Shown here piece after piece: positions 25,934 through 34,040 of a stretch of DNA of 34,158 bases. The notes under the pieces are model-generated. The model ran no database searches. It was not told where the DNA came from and was given only the letters and a program-made list of their open reading frames with translations. Positions within the stretch are counted from its first letter, which is position 1; every line of letters starts with the position of its first letter. Source of the DNA: Gammaproteobacteria bacterium (GTDB taxonomy: Bacteria; Pseudomonadota; Gammaproteobacteria; Burkholderiales; Gallionellaceae); contig JAHJQE010000033.1 of assembly GCA_018819205.1 (NCBI GenBank), positions 1 to 34,158 on the forward strand, given 5' to 3'. The position numbers were made by a program, and so were the translations under genes.

Positions 25934-26272
25934 ATGAGCGAATTACCAAAATGCCCTAAATGCGGTTCCGAATACACCTACGAAGACGGCGATAACTACG
26001 TCTGTCCCGAGTGCGCGCACGAATGGCCCAAGGTCGCAGCCGAGGCGGTCGAGGAAGTGAAGGTGTTCAAGGACGCGTTCGGTACGGTATTGAATGACGG
26101 CGATACCGTCACCGTGATCAAGGATCTGAAGATCAAAGGTTCGTCTTCGGTGGTGAAGGTCGGCACCAAGGTGAAGAACATCCGTCTGGTGGATGGCGAC
26201 CACGATATCGACTGCAAGATCGACGGCATCGGCGCGATGCAGTTGAAGACCGAGTTCGTGAAGAAGGCGTAA
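25934..26272 (+). CDS. yjdM: Zinc-ribbon protein YjdM (PhnA family)
   Basis: 112 residues. An N-terminal zinc ribbon with Cys7-x2-Cys10 and Cys24-x2-Cys27 is followed by a PhnA-type SH3-like domain ([21 protein letters not shown]). Formerly named PhnA, but it is not the phosphonoacetate hydrolase and its role is unclear. It starts 23 bases after the toxin gene and is followed at 12 bases by the small Cys protein gene. Confidence 0.93.
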   Translation: MSELPKCPKCGSEYTYEDGDNYVCPECAHEWPKVAAEAVEEVKVFKDAFGTVLNDGDTVTVIKDLKIKGSSSVVKVGTKVKNIRLVDGDHDIDCKIDGIGAMQLKTEFVKKA

Positions 26273-26284
26273 CTGGGAGCAGCC

Positions 26285-26473
26285 ATGAGCGGCTGGGGTT
26301 GTCCGCACGAAGTCGATGGCAAGTGCCAGAAGGTGCTGAACCTGCCGTGCGACATCGGCATGAAAGGCTGTGTGCTGGCGGGGCGTTTCCGTTTCGCCGA
26401 TCCTGCCAAGAACCGCACGCGCAAGAAAGTTCAGGACGAAAAGCCGGTGCCTGAAGCCACGGATAAGGAATGA
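26285..26473 (+). CDS. Small conserved cysteine protein of unknown function
   Basis: 62 residues with four Cys (6, 14, 22, 29) and one His in GCPHEVDGKCQKVLNLPC, spaced about eight residues apart, suggesting a metal or redox centre. A charged Lys-rich C-terminus follows. I recall similar short proteins in betaproteobacteria but no name. GGGAG precedes the ATG. The stop overlaps the start of the phosphoesterase gene (ATGA), so the three genes yjdM, this one and the phosphoesterase form a unit. Confidence 0.7.
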   Translation: MSGWGCPHEVDGKCQKVLNLPCDIGMKGCVLAGRFRFADPAKNRTRKKVQDEKPVPEATDKE

Positions 26474-27297
26474 GCCGCCACTATTCCAGTGTGCTGATCT
26501 TATGCGCGGCATCTACGGCGCAAGCGGCGGACCTGCCGCGTCCCGATCACATCGTCGTTGTGATCGAGGAGAACAAATCCTGGTCGCAGATCATCGGCAA
26601 TCCCGACGCGCCCTATATCAACGCGCTGGCACAACGCGGCGCGCTGTTCACCAATTCGCACGGCATCACCCATCCCAGCCAGCCCAACTATCTGGCTTTG
26701 TTCAGCGGCAGCACGCGCGGTATCGGCAGCAACGCCTGTCCGCTCGATCTGTTCGGTGACAATCTCGCCAGTGTCTTGCTGGCAAAAGGGTTGAGCTTCA
26801 TCAGTTATTCAGAATCGATGCCGAGAGCCGGCTATGAAGGGTGTCGCTATGGCGCGTACATGCGCAAACATAATCCGGCGGCCAATTGGAAAGAACTGGC
26901 GTCAGCGAACCAGCCGTTGAGCGCTTGGCCGCAGGATCTCTCGAAATTGCCCGAAGTATCTTGGGTGATACCGGACCAGCGCCACGACATGCACGACGGC
27001 AGCATCGCGCAGGGTGATGGATGGTTGCAGCAGAACATCGAGGGTTATGCGCAGTGGGCGATGGACAATAACAGCCTGCTCATCGTCACCTTCGACGAGG
27101 ACGACGGTTCGGAAGGCAATCGCATCGCCACCATCTTTGTCGGCACCATGGTCAAGCCCGGCAAGTATGCGCAGCGCATCGACCACTACAGCGTGCTGCG
27201 CACCATCCTGCACATGCACGGTCTGCCCGGCATCAATGAGAGCAAGGATAGTCAGCCTATTACGGGTGTGTGGAAGCAGGTCGACACGAAGCGTTAG
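26470..27297 (+). CDS. Secreted phosphoesterase of the phospholipase C/acid phosphatase family
   Basis: 275 residues. A short signal peptide ends in STAQA before residue 20. The mature protein fits the alkaline-phosphatase-like phosphoesterase family (PF04185): HIVVVIEENKSWSQIIGN holds the metal-binding Glu/Asn, ITHPSQPNYLALFSGS the region with the nucleophile, and LIVTFDEDDGSEGNR a second metal site. It is short for phospholipase C and closer in size to acid phosphatase or phosphatidylinositol-3-phosphate phosphatase members. Substrate unknown; likely periplasmic release of phosphate. Confidence 0.85.
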   Translation: MSRHYSSVLILCAASTAQAADLPRPDHIVVVIEENKSWSQIIGNPDAPYINALAQRGALFTNSHGITHPSQPNYLALFSGSTRGIGSNACPLDLFGDNLASVLLAKGLSFISYSESMPRAGYEGCRYGAYMRKHNPAANWKELASANQPLSAWPQDLSKLPEVSWVIPDQRHDMHDGSIAQGDGWLQQNIEGYAQWAMDNNSLLIVTFDEDDGSEGNRIATIFVGTMVKPGKYAQRIDHYSVLRTILHMHGLPGINESKDSQPITGVWKQVDTKR

Positions 27298-27300
27298 ATT

Positions 27301-27410
27301 CGTCATTCCGGCGCAGGCCGGAATCCAGTCAAAGACATCCCTTGCGGAGCAAGACACAACTACTGCATTTTGTGTAAACCCACTGGATTCCGGCCTGCGC
27401 CGGAATGACG
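27301..27410. repeat. Long palindromic repeat, perfect 29-base inverted arms
   Basis: 27301-27329 is the exact reverse complement of 27382-27410. Each arm is itself a hairpin (ATTCCGGC with a four-base loop). The 52-base centre shows nothing coding. It lies between the converging ends of the phosphoesterase gene and ntrC and could act as a two-way terminator. It shares its outer pattern (CGTCATTCC...GGAATCCAG) with the repeat at 33860-33927. Confidence 0.85.
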
Positions 27411-27418
27411 CGGGGAGA

Positions 27419-28819
27419 TTATTCGCCGTCCCCGTCCAGCCCCAGTTCCTGGATCTTGCGCGTCAAGGTGTTGCGGCCCATGCCGAGAAGCGTGGAAGCT
27501 TCGATACGGCGTCCGCCGGTATGTTGCAACGCCTGCGTGATCAGGGTGCGCTCGAATTCTTTGGTGAGCGTATCCAGGATGTGCGGTTCGCCACGCTGCA
27601 GCATGGCGGCGGCTTGCTGCGCCAGCAAGGCGTGCCAGTCACCGCCGACGGATGCTGCCGGCGAACCTTCACGCCATTCTGCCGGCAGGTCGGCGATCTC
27701 CACTTGCTGGGTGGGCGTCATCACGGTGAGCCAGTGACACAGGTTCTCCAACTGGCGTACGTTGCCGGGGATGTCCTGCGCAGAGAGGTAATTCAGCGCG
27801 GATTCGCTGAGTATCTTCTGCTCGACACCGAGTTCTTTCGCACTCTTTTGCAGAAAGTATTTCGCCAGCAGCGGAATGTCCTCGCGACGTTCACGCAACG
27901 GCGGCAGGCGCAGGCGGATCACGTTGAGACGGTGGAACAGGTCTTCACGGAACAGGCCCTGCTTCACGCGTTCATCCAGATTCTGGTGGGTGGCGGCGAT
28001 GATGCGCACGTTCGCCTTGATCGGCTGGTGGCCACCGACACGATAGTAGTTGCCGTCCGACAGCACACGCAGCAATCGCGTCTGCAGCTCGGCCGGCATA
28101 TCGCCAATCTCGTCCAGGAACAGCGTGCCGCCCTCGGCCTGCTCGAAGCGACCGTGGCGTGTGGTGTTGGCGCCGGTGAAAGCGCCCTTCTCGTGGCCGA
28201 ACAGTTCCGATTCCAGCAGATCCTTGGGGATGGCCGCAGTGTTGATGGCGACGAAAGGTTTGTCGGCACGCAGGCTGTGCCGATGAAGTGCCTGCGCGAC
28301 CAGTTCCTTGCCGGTACCAGACTCGCCGTTGATGAGTACGGTGGCATTAGATTGCGCAAGGCGGCCGATGGCGCGGAACACCTCCTGCATGGACGGTGCG
28401 TGGCCGAGGATGTCCGGTGCTTCGGTACTTTCGATGCCATTGCTCTGTTTGCGCAGGCTTTGTGCCAGCGCGCGGCGGATCAGTTCCACGGCATAGTTCA
28501 CATCGAACGGTTTGGGCAGATATTCGAACGCGCCACCCTGGAACGAAGACACCGCGCTCTCCAGATCGGAATAGGCGGTCATGATGATCACCGGCAGCGC
28601 GGGATATTCGTTGCGCAAAGTCTGCAACAGATCGAGACCGGAGCTGCCCGGCATGCGGATGTCGCTGATCACCATCTGCGGCAGACTGTGCGGCAATTCG
28701 GCCAGCGCCTCGTCAGCCGAGGCGAAGCTCTTGTATTCGATCTCCTCGCGCGCCAGTGCCTTTTCCAGCACCCAGCGGATGGAGCGGTCGTCGTCGATGA
28801 TCCAGACAGGTTTGGTCAT
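27419..28819 (-). CDS. ntrC: Nitrogen regulation response regulator NtrC (GlnG)
   Basis: 466 residues. A receiver domain (phospho-acceptor Asp53 in VISDIRMPG, Lys103-104 region LPKPF), a sigma-54 AAA+ domain with Walker A GESGTGKE (165-172) and the sigma-54 contact loop GAFTGA (212-217), and a C-terminal Fis-type helix-turn-helix (LGMGRNTLTRKIQELG). Phosphorylated by NtrB under nitrogen limitation, it activates sigma-54 promoters such as the one before glnA. Its start overlaps the ntrB stop. Confidence 0.97.
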   Translation of the reverse strand: MTKPVWIIDDDRSIRWVLEKALAREEIEYKSFASADEALAELPHSLPQMVISDIRMPGSSGLDLLQTLRNEYPALPVIIMTAYSDLESAVSSFQGGAFEYLPKPFDVNYAVELIRRALAQSLRKQSNGIESTEAPDILGHAPSMQEVFRAIGRLAQSNATVLINGESGTGKELVAQALHRHSLRADKPFVAINTAAIPKDLLESELFGHEKGAFTGANTTRHGRFEQAEGGTLFLDEIGDMPAELQTRLLRVLSDGNYYRVGGHQPIKANVRIIAATHQNLDERVKQGLFREDLFHRLNVIRLRLPPLRERREDIPLLAKYFLQKSAKELGVEQKILSESALNYLSAQDIPGNVRQLENLCHWLTVMTPTQQVEIADLPAEWREGSPAASVGGDWHALLAQQAAAMLQRGEPHILDTLTKEFERTLITQALQHTGGRRIEASTLLGMGRNTLTRKIQELGLDGDGE

Positions 28820-29877
28820 TATTGTTTATCCATGGAGGTAAGGGGCAGCATGACCGTGAAGCAGGTGCGTCCCGGTTCGCTGTCGAATTCGATACTGCCT
28901 TGATGCTGGCTGACAAAATCCTGCGCCAGCGTCAGGCCCAGACCGTGCCCGTCGGCGCGTCCCGACACCAGTGGATAGAAGATCTTGTCTTGCAGGTGCT
29001 GCGGGATGCCGGGGCCGTTGTCGATGATCTGCAGCGAGATCGCCAGACGGTGGCGTTTCTTCATCAGCGTGACCTGGCGCGAGATGCGCGTACGCAGAAT
29101 GATGGTGCCTTCTCCCTTCATCGCCTGTGCGGCGTTGCGCACGATGTTCAGAACCACCTGGATCAGCAAGGCCTTGTCGCCGTCGAGCTCGGGCAGGCTC
29201 AAGTCATAGTCGCGCTGGATGTGCAGACTTTCAGGCAGCTCGGCCATCACCACACTGCGCACACGCTCCAGCACTTCATGGATATTCAGCGCACTGAAAT
29301 GGGGCGTATGTTGTGGCGTGAGCAGGTTCTCCATCAGGGAACGCAAGCGGTCCGCTTCCTGAATGACGACCTGCGTGTATTCGCGCAGCGCGGGTTTCTC
29401 CAGCTCCTGCTCCAGCAATTGCGCGGCACCGCGGATACCGCCCAACGGATTCTTGATCTCGTGTGCAAGGTTGCGCAGCAGCAGGCGGTTGGCCTGTGTC
29501 TGATCCAGCATCTGTTCCTCGCGCGCCAGTTTGAGCGGACGCTCGATGGCATGGAATTCCAGCAGCAGCGCAAACTGCGACAGTTGCAGGGTAGTGACGG
29601 TACAGCTCAGATGGAGCTTCTGGTTCAGGGTGTGCGTGCCCAACATCAGGTCGTGTTCGATGTGCGAGGCACGATTGGACAGTGCGGACTGGATCGCACT
29701 GAACAGCTGCTCGGTATGGGAGAACGCGTATTGCAGCGGATGGCCGACGAGATTGCTGTGGCTCACCGCGAACAGGTCCTCGGCTGCCGGGTTCAGGTAA
29801 GCGATGCGCGACTGATCGTCGAGCAGCATCACGGCTGTCGACAGGTAGTCCAGGGTGGGGAGCGGGGCGCTGGTCAT
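28819..29877 (-). CDS. ntrB: Nitrogen regulation sensor kinase/phosphatase NtrB (GlnL)
   Basis: 352 residues, cytoplasmic, without membrane segments. An N-terminal PAS domain (about 10-105) is followed by the H-box NLAHEIKNPLGG with His139 and by ATP-binding boxes IDNGPGIP and GHGLGLTLAQDFV. Its activity is set by PII (GlnB/GlnK), whose genes are not in this window. It lies between the DUF4124 gene and ntrC and overlaps ntrC. Confidence 0.97.
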   Translation of the reverse strand: MTSAPLPTLDYLSTAVMLLDDQSRIAYLNPAAEDLFAVSHSNLVGHPLQYAFSHTEQLFSAIQSALSNRASHIEHDLMLGTHTLNQKLHLSCTVTTLQLSQFALLLEFHAIERPLKLAREEQMLDQTQANRLLLRNLAHEIKNPLGGIRGAAQLLEQELEKPALREYTQVVIQEADRLRSLMENLLTPQHTPHFSALNIHEVLERVRSVVMAELPESLHIQRDYDLSLPELDGDKALLIQVVLNIVRNAAQAMKGEGTIILRTRISRQVTLMKKRHRLAISLQIIDNGPGIPQHLQDKIFYPLVSGRADGHGLGLTLAQDFVSQHQGSIEFDSEPGRTCFTVMLPLTSMDKQ

Positions 29878-29912
29878 GTCAGACTTAGAGCAGAAAACAT
29901 GCCAGCGTCAGG

Positions 29913-30413
29913 TCACTTGAGATTGTCGATCTCGGTCTGCAAAGCCCGGATGTTGTTCTCATGCATCCGGAGGTTCTCCTGTGCAGCCTGTACGGTCTCT
30001 TCGTACTTCGCCATGTTGCGGTAAGTCTTGCCATCTGCGCCGGTGTATACCTGCGGCGTATCCTGGGCCACCTGCAACTGCACGCGGGCATCATCAAGTG
30101 CTTTTTGCTCAGAGGCCATCTCGTCTTCAAGGATGCGCAGTCGCTTGTCGTCGCGACGCTTCTGCGTGGCGGTATCCACGCGCGGGAATGCCGATTCTTC
30201 GCTGCCACGTTTCGATTCGCTGCTGCGCGGGGCCGGCATTCTGGGTGCAGGAACCGTCGGCAAGGGTTCCAGTTTCAGCTTTTGTGCGCCTTTGATCGGC
30301 TCACTGGAATAGGTGACGTGACCTTCCTTGTCCACGCGCTTGTAGATCTCGGCGTGTGCAGTTGCGCTGGCCGTGAAGACGACACACAACAACAGCATGC
30401 GGGCTGGCTTCAT
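29913..30413 (-). CDS. Exported DUF4124 protein between glnA and ntrB
   Basis: 166 residues. A signal peptide ends TASATAHA before EIYKRVDKEGHVTYSSEPI, which is the DUF4124 domain. A charged Lys/Arg/Glu helix (about residues 75-166, with KRRDDKRLRILEDEMASEQ) is likely coiled-coil. Function unknown; the family recurs at glnA-ntrBC loci of betaproteobacteria as I recall. ATG at 30413 gives the signal peptide; the longer frame from 30473 would not. It is the first gene of the DUF4124-ntrB-ntrC unit. Confidence 0.85.
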   Translation of the reverse strand: MKPARMLLLCVVFTASATAHAEIYKRVDKEGHVTYSSEPIKGAQKLKLEPLPTVPAPRMPAPRSSESKRGSEESAFPRVDTATQKRRDDKRLRILEDEMASEQKALDDARVQLQVAQDTPQVYTGADGKTYRNMAKYEETVQAAQENLRMHENNIRALQTEIDNLK

Positions 30414-30440
30414 AGTGGAACCTCGAAATTCGATGGATGG

Positions 30441-30469
30441 AGTATAGGTTAAGGACTCATGCGAGACAA
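30441..30469 (-). promoter_or_regulatory. Sigma-70 type promoter of the DUF4124-ntrB-ntrC unit
   Basis: On the minus strand TTGTCT (30469-30464) and TATACT (30446-30441) are separated by exactly 17 bases. Transcription would start near 30434, about 20 bases before the DUF4124 ATG. This would let the regulators be made independently of glnA. Confidence 0.6.
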
Positions 30470-30481
30470 ACAAGCCGCGCC

Positions 30482-30512
30482 AAAAACAAACGGAGCCACG
30501 AGGGCTCCGTTG
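30482..30512 (-). terminator. Intrinsic terminator downstream of glnA
   Basis: An eight-base perfect stem (30490-30497 with 30503-30510, ACGGAGCC/GGCTCCGT) and a five-base loop are followed on the minus strand by TTGTTTTTG. It begins about 25 bases after the glnA stop and separates glnA from the DUF4124-ntrBC promoter. Confidence 0.85.
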
Positions 30513-30534
30513 TTTGCAGCAAGTCGCGAACGAC

Positions 30535-31950
30535 TTAGATGCTGTAGTACATGTCGAATTCGACAGGGTGAGTCGTCATGCGGATCTTGTTCACTTCTTC
30601 CATCTTCAACGCGATGAAAGCGTCGATGAAGTCGCTGGAGAACACACCACCGCGTGTCAGGAACTCGCGGTCCTTGTCCAGTGCTGCCAATGCTTCGTCC
30701 AGACCAGCTGCCACGGTCGGGATCTTTGCATCTTCTTCCGGCGGCAAGTCATACAGGTTCTTGTCTGCAGGATCGCCAGGATGGATCTTGTTCTGGATAC
30801 CGTCCAGACCAGCCATCATCAGAGCGGAGAAGCACAGGTACGGGTTCGCTGTCGGATCCGGGAAGCGGGTCTCGATGCGGCGCGCCTTGTCGCTGGCAAC
30901 GTGCGGGATACGGATGGAAGCGGAACGATTCTTGGCGGAGTAAGCCATCTTCACCGGTGCTTCATAGTGAGGAACCAGACGCTTGTAAGAGTTGGTGCCG
31001 GGGTTGCAGATCGCGTTCAGTGCCTTGGCGTGCTTGATGATACCGCCGATGTAGTACAGGGCAGTCTCGGACAGACCGGCATAGCCGTTACCAGCGAAGG
31101 TGTTCTTGCCGTCTTTCCAGATCGACTGGTGCACGTGCATGCCGGAACCGTTGTCGCCAACGATGGGCTTGGGCATGAAAGTGGCAGTCTTGCCATACTG
31201 GTGTGCCACGTTGTGCACGATGTACTTCAGAGTCTGAGTCTGGTCGGCGCGCTTCACCAGTGTGTCGAACTTGGTACCGATCTCGCACTGGCCGGCAGTC
31301 GCCACTTCGTGGTGGTGCACTTCGACCGGGATGCCGACTTCTTCCAGCAACAGACACATCTGTGCGCGGATGTCGTTCAGGCTGTCCACGGGAGGCACGG
31401 GGAAGTAGCCGCCCTTCACCATCGGACGGTGGCCGGTGTTGCCGCCTTCAAACTTCTCGCCGGTCGCCCATGCGGCTTCCTCAGAGTTGATCTTCAGGAA
31501 GCAGCCGGACATGTCGACGTTCCATTGCACGGAGTCGAAGATGAAGAATTCGGGTTCCGGACCGAAGTAGGCGGTATCGCCGATGCCGGTGGACTTCAGA
31601 TAGGCTTCAGCGCGCTTGGCGATAGAGCGCGGGTCGCGGTCATAGCCCTTGCCGTCGGTTGGCTCGATCACGTCGCAAGTGATGACAATGGTCGGCTCGT
31701 CAAAGAACGGGTCAACATAAGCAGAAGAAGGATCCAGCATCAGCAGCATGTCGGAAGCCTGAATGCCTTTCCAGCCAGCGATGGAGGAACCGTCGAAGGC
31801 GTGACCGTCTTCGAACTTGCTCTCGTCCACGGCACTGACCGGCACGCCAACGTGCTGCTCTTTACCGCGGGTGTCTGTGAAACGAAGGTCGACGAATTTG
31901 ATGCCTTGTTCTTTGATCAGCTTCAGAACGTCGGCGGCTGTTTTGGACAT
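30535..31950 (-). CDS. glnA: Glutamine synthetase type I (GSI-beta)
   Basis: 471 residues. It makes glutamine from glutamate, ammonia and ATP as a dodecamer in the cytosol. Features visible are the beta-grasp [15 protein letters not shown], the metal site EPEFFIFD, the ATP/glutamate site [15 protein letters not shown], the Arg region [11 protein letters not shown] and the adenylylation site Tyr near residue 400 in [11 protein letters not shown], which marks the GlnE-regulated beta subtype. GGGAG lies about 8 bases before the ATG. A sigma-54 promoter and NtrC sites lie upstream. Confidence 0.98.
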   Translation of the reverse strand: MSKTAADVLKLIKEQGIKFVDLRFTDTRGKEQHVGVPVSAVDESKFEDGHAFDGSSIAGWKGIQASDMLLMLDPSSAYVDPFFDEPTIVITCDVIEPTDGKGYDRDPRSIAKRAEAYLKSTGIGDTAYFGPEPEFFIFDSVQWNVDMSGCFLKINSEEAAWATGEKFEGGNTGHRPMVKGGYFPVPPVDSLNDIRAQMCLLLEEVGIPVEVHHHEVATAGQCEIGTKFDTLVKRADQTQTLKYIVHNVAHQYGKTATFMPKPIVGDNGSGMHVHQSIWKDGKNTFAGNGYAGLSETALYYIGGIIKHAKALNAICNPGTNSYKRLVPHYEAPVKMAYSAKNRSASIRIPHVASDKARRIETRFPDPTANPYLCFSALMMAGLDGIQNKIHPGDPADKNLYDLPPEEDAKIPTVAAGLDEALAALDKDREFLTRGGVFSSDFIDAFIALKMEEVNKIRMTTHPVEFDMYYSI

Positions 31951-32021
31951 ACTCGAATCTCCCAGGAAATTAAAAACAAAAGTCAGTAAAGCGAACCGTT
32001 TGAATGGTACGGGTCGAAAAA

Positions 32022-32037
32022 AGCAGAAACTGTGCCA
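32022..32037 (-). promoter_or_regulatory. Sigma-54 promoter of glnA
   Basis: Minus-strand TGGCACAGTTTCTGCT matches the -24/-12 consensus (TGGCAC N5 TTGCW) at all but one position, with the required GG-N10-GC spacing. Transcription would start near 32011, leaving a 60-base leader. A weaker match with the same spacing lies at 32056-32071. Confidence 0.7.
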
Positions 32038-32102
32038 TCGCCGGATATCCAGTCAGGCGGCCATTGTGCCATATCTAGGCGGAAATGGCGGGTGTCGTGC
32101 AC

Positions 32103-32117
32103 GCCCAAAAACAGGGC
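32103..32117. promoter_or_regulatory. Second NtrC-type enhancer site upstream of glnA
   Basis: GCCC-N7-GGGC is a symmetric variant of the NtrC box. Its centre is 31 bases from the stronger site at 32134-32148, about three helical turns, close to the 32-base separation known for the two E. coli glnA sites. Confidence 0.5.
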
Positions 32118-32133
32118 AGAGAAGGCCTTGCGC

Positions 32134-32148
32134 GCACTATTTTGGTGC
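32134..32148. promoter_or_regulatory. NtrC enhancer-binding site upstream of glnA
   Basis: GCACTATTTTGGTGC is nearly identical to the core of the high-affinity NtrC site known upstream of E. coli glnA. It lies about 130 bases before the predicted start of transcription and overlaps the last codons of the cation transporter gene. Confidence 0.8.
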
Positions 32149-33312
32149 GACATCGTGAAACACGACGATGTGCTTGAAATACGGGTCGTCTTTGGTGATG
32201 GCGTCACACTTTGCCTGCAGGTCACACGCGTCGGCCGATGCCGGTAGCAGCAACTCAGCCTCGATCTTGCCGCTGAGATAATGCATCACGACCCGGGTGT
32301 CTGCGGGCAATTCCTGCCCCAGTCGCTTTTGCAGGTGAACCAACAAAAGATGTCGCTGTGGCGTATGTGCGTTCGGCTTTGATTGGACGTCATCCTCCGG
32401 GTCGATATGAATCATCGCATCCATCACATGATGGCTCTTGAGCACGGCCGCACGCGCCGCCTCGGCGATGTAGTGGCCTTCGGACACGCTGATGTACGGA
32501 TCGACCATGATGTGCGCATCGACCAGCGCGTTGTCCGCCATCTTGCGTGTGCGCAACTCATGCAGACCCAGCACGCCCGGCACCGACTTGAGCGTGTTGC
32601 GTATGGAACGCACCTCTTCCGGTTCCAGCCCGGTATCCACCAGTTCCAGCAACGCATCACGCGCGAACTGGAAACCCATGTAAGCGATCATCACGCCCAC
32701 CACCGCGGCAGCGATCAAGTCGAGGAAGGTATAGCCCAGCAAATTCCCCGAGATACCCACGATGACCACCAGCGATGAAGCGGCATCCGAACGCGCATGC
32801 CACGCGTTGGCCACCAGCATCTGCGAGCGAACACGCTTCGCCACCGCCAGCATGTAGCGGAACATCCCTTCCTTCGCAGCCAGCGCGAAGATCGCCACCC
32901 ACAAGGTGATGGGATGCACAGCCTGCACATGCTCGGGATGCTGCAAACGCGAACCGGCAGCGACCAGCAACACGATACCCAGTACGGACAGACTGGTGCC
33001 GAGGATCAGCGAAGCGGCGGTCTCGATACGCGCGTGGCCGTAAGGGTGGTTGGCATCCGCATGCTTGTTGCCGTGACGGTTGGCGAACAGCACCAGCACA
33101 TCCGAGAGCAGATCCGCAAAGGAATGCAGACCGTCTGCCATCAACGATTGCGACTTGCCGAAGAAGCCTGCCAACACCTGCACGATACTCAACATCAAGT
33201 TGATGAAGATGCTGACCCAGGTGCTTTTGCGCGCAGCGGCGAAGCGCTCTGGATGAGCCGGCTCAAAGGCCGCGGCCTTGTCATGGCTATGTGCGTGCGT
33301 GTGATTTTTCAT
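32137..33312 (-). CDS. Cation diffusion facilitator family transporter
   Basis: 391 residues from ATG at 33312 (MKNHTHAHSHDK); an upstream start at 33348 adds 12. A His-rich N-terminus precedes about six membrane helices (residues ~30-215). Metal-site motifs ADGLHSFADL in TM2 and NAWHARSDAASS in TM5 have the HxxxD pattern. A cytoplasmic C-terminal domain (about 215-390) is longer than usual, with an extra segment after HIDPEDD. It exports Zn, Fe or another divalent ion using the proton gradient; selectivity is not certain. MamM/FieF-like is possible. Confidence 0.92.
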   Translation of the reverse strand: MKNHTHAHSHDKAAAFEPAHPERFAAARKSTWVSIFINLMLSIVQVLAGFFGKSQSLMADGLHSFADLLSDVLVLFANRHGNKHADANHPYGHARIETAASLILGTSLSVLGIVLLVAAGSRLQHPEHVQAVHPITLWVAIFALAAKEGMFRYMLAVAKRVRSQMLVANAWHARSDAASSLVVIVGISGNLLGYTFLDLIAAAVVGVMIAYMGFQFARDALLELVDTGLEPEEVRSIRNTLKSVPGVLGLHELRTRKMADNALVDAHIMVDPYISVSEGHYIAEAARAAVLKSHHVMDAMIHIDPEDDVQSKPNAHTPQRHLLLVHLQKRLGQELPADTRVVMHYLSGKIEAELLLPASADACDLQAKCDAITKDDPYFKHIVVFHDVAPK

Positions 33313-33389
33313 TGCTGTTGGGATAGTATGCAGGCGAGTGCGCAGCATAACATTCGCGCACCGAACCTTAAAATCGAAGAAAGCGCATC

Positions 33390-33842
33390 ATGGGAAAAAT
33401 CACAGAAATATTGACGACGGCACAGAACCGGGCAAAAGACCTGGGCCTGCCGTACGAAGGTGTCCTGACACCTGAAGAAGCGAACACCATCTGGCAGAGC
33501 GCCCCCGGCGCCAAGCTGGTGGATGTGCGCACACGCGCCGAGATCGACTGGGTCGGCAAAGTGCCGGGCGCAGTGGAGATCGAATGGATGAGCTACCCCG
33601 GCATGAAGATGAACCCCAACTTCATGGCCTCGCTGGAACAGCAAGTGGACAAGGAGTCGCTGGTGCTCTTCCTGTGCCGCACCGCCCAGCGCTCACACGC
33701 CGCCGCGATACTCGCCACGCAGAGCGGTTACGCCGATTGCTACAACATCCTCGAAGGCTTCGAAGGCGACAAGAACGGCAGCAACCAGCGCAACGCCAAG
33801 AACGGCTGGCGCGCCGCCGGACTGCCTTGGGAACAAGCTTAA
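33390..33842 (+). CDS. Rhodanese-domain protein
   Basis: 150 residues with one rhodanese domain (about 25-145), opening with GAKLVDVRTRAEIDWVGKVPGA and with the active-site Cys96 in LFLCRTAQRSHAAAI. The loop after Cys has basic residues typical of sulfurtransferases. There is no signal peptide. It is divergent from the cation transporter across about 77 bases. Likely a sulfur-transfer protein with unknown partner. Confidence 0.92.
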   Translation: MGKITEILTTAQNRAKDLGLPYEGVLTPEEANTIWQSAPGAKLVDVRTRAEIDWVGKVPGAVEIEWMSYPGMKMNPNFMASLEQQVDKESLVLFLCRTAQRSHAAAILATQSGYADCYNILEGFEGDKNGSNQRNAKNGWRAAGLPWEQA

Positions 33843-33859
33843 GGAAACACTGATTAAGT

Positions 33860-33927
33860 CGTCATTCCCGCGAAAGCGGGAATCCAGCTTGTTGATTTAA
33901 CTGGGTTCCCGCTTTCGCGGGAACGAC
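33860..33927. repeat. Palindromic repeat, second member of the CGTCATTCC family
   Basis: Left arm 33860-33887 and right arm 33901-33927 are inverted with two mismatches across a 13-base centre. Each arm is a hairpin of eight base pairs (ATTCCCGC-GAAA-GCGGGAAT on the left, with a GNRA-type loop). It lies 17 bases after the rhodanese stop and could also terminate transcription. Confidence 0.85.
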
Positions 33928-33962
33928 AAAACCATACTTGTTCAGCGCATCCTTAATAAATA

Positions 33963-34019
33963 CCGTTCGTGCTGAGCTCAGCCTGTCCTGAGCTTGCCGA
34001 AGGATCGAAGCATGAACGG
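33963..34019. repeat. Third palindromic repeat (CCGTTCGTGCT...AGCATGAACGG)
   Basis: Outer arms of 11 bases pair with one mismatch, and an inner GAGCTCAG/CTGAGCTT stem adds to the fold. The pattern resembles hairpin repeats scattered in many proteobacterial intergenic regions as I recall; it is unlike the CGTCATTCC family next to it. Confidence 0.75.
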
Positions 34020-34040
34020 AAAGTAAGAAAGCCCGCGCAA

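Noticed and set aside
27301-27410. Possible CRISPR fragment
   Set aside because: There are just two arms in inverted orientation with no regular spacers and no cas genes.
27014-28903. A very long plus-strand frame (629 residues) opposite ntrC
   Set aside because: It is the shadow of ntrC and the phosphoesterase end; its protein is low-complexity His/Arg/Gln-rich with no motifs, while the minus strand encodes an intact NtrC.
30514-31989. A 491-residue plus-strand frame opposite glnA
   Set aside because: Codon-bias shadow of glnA; it has no start signals or recognisable domain.
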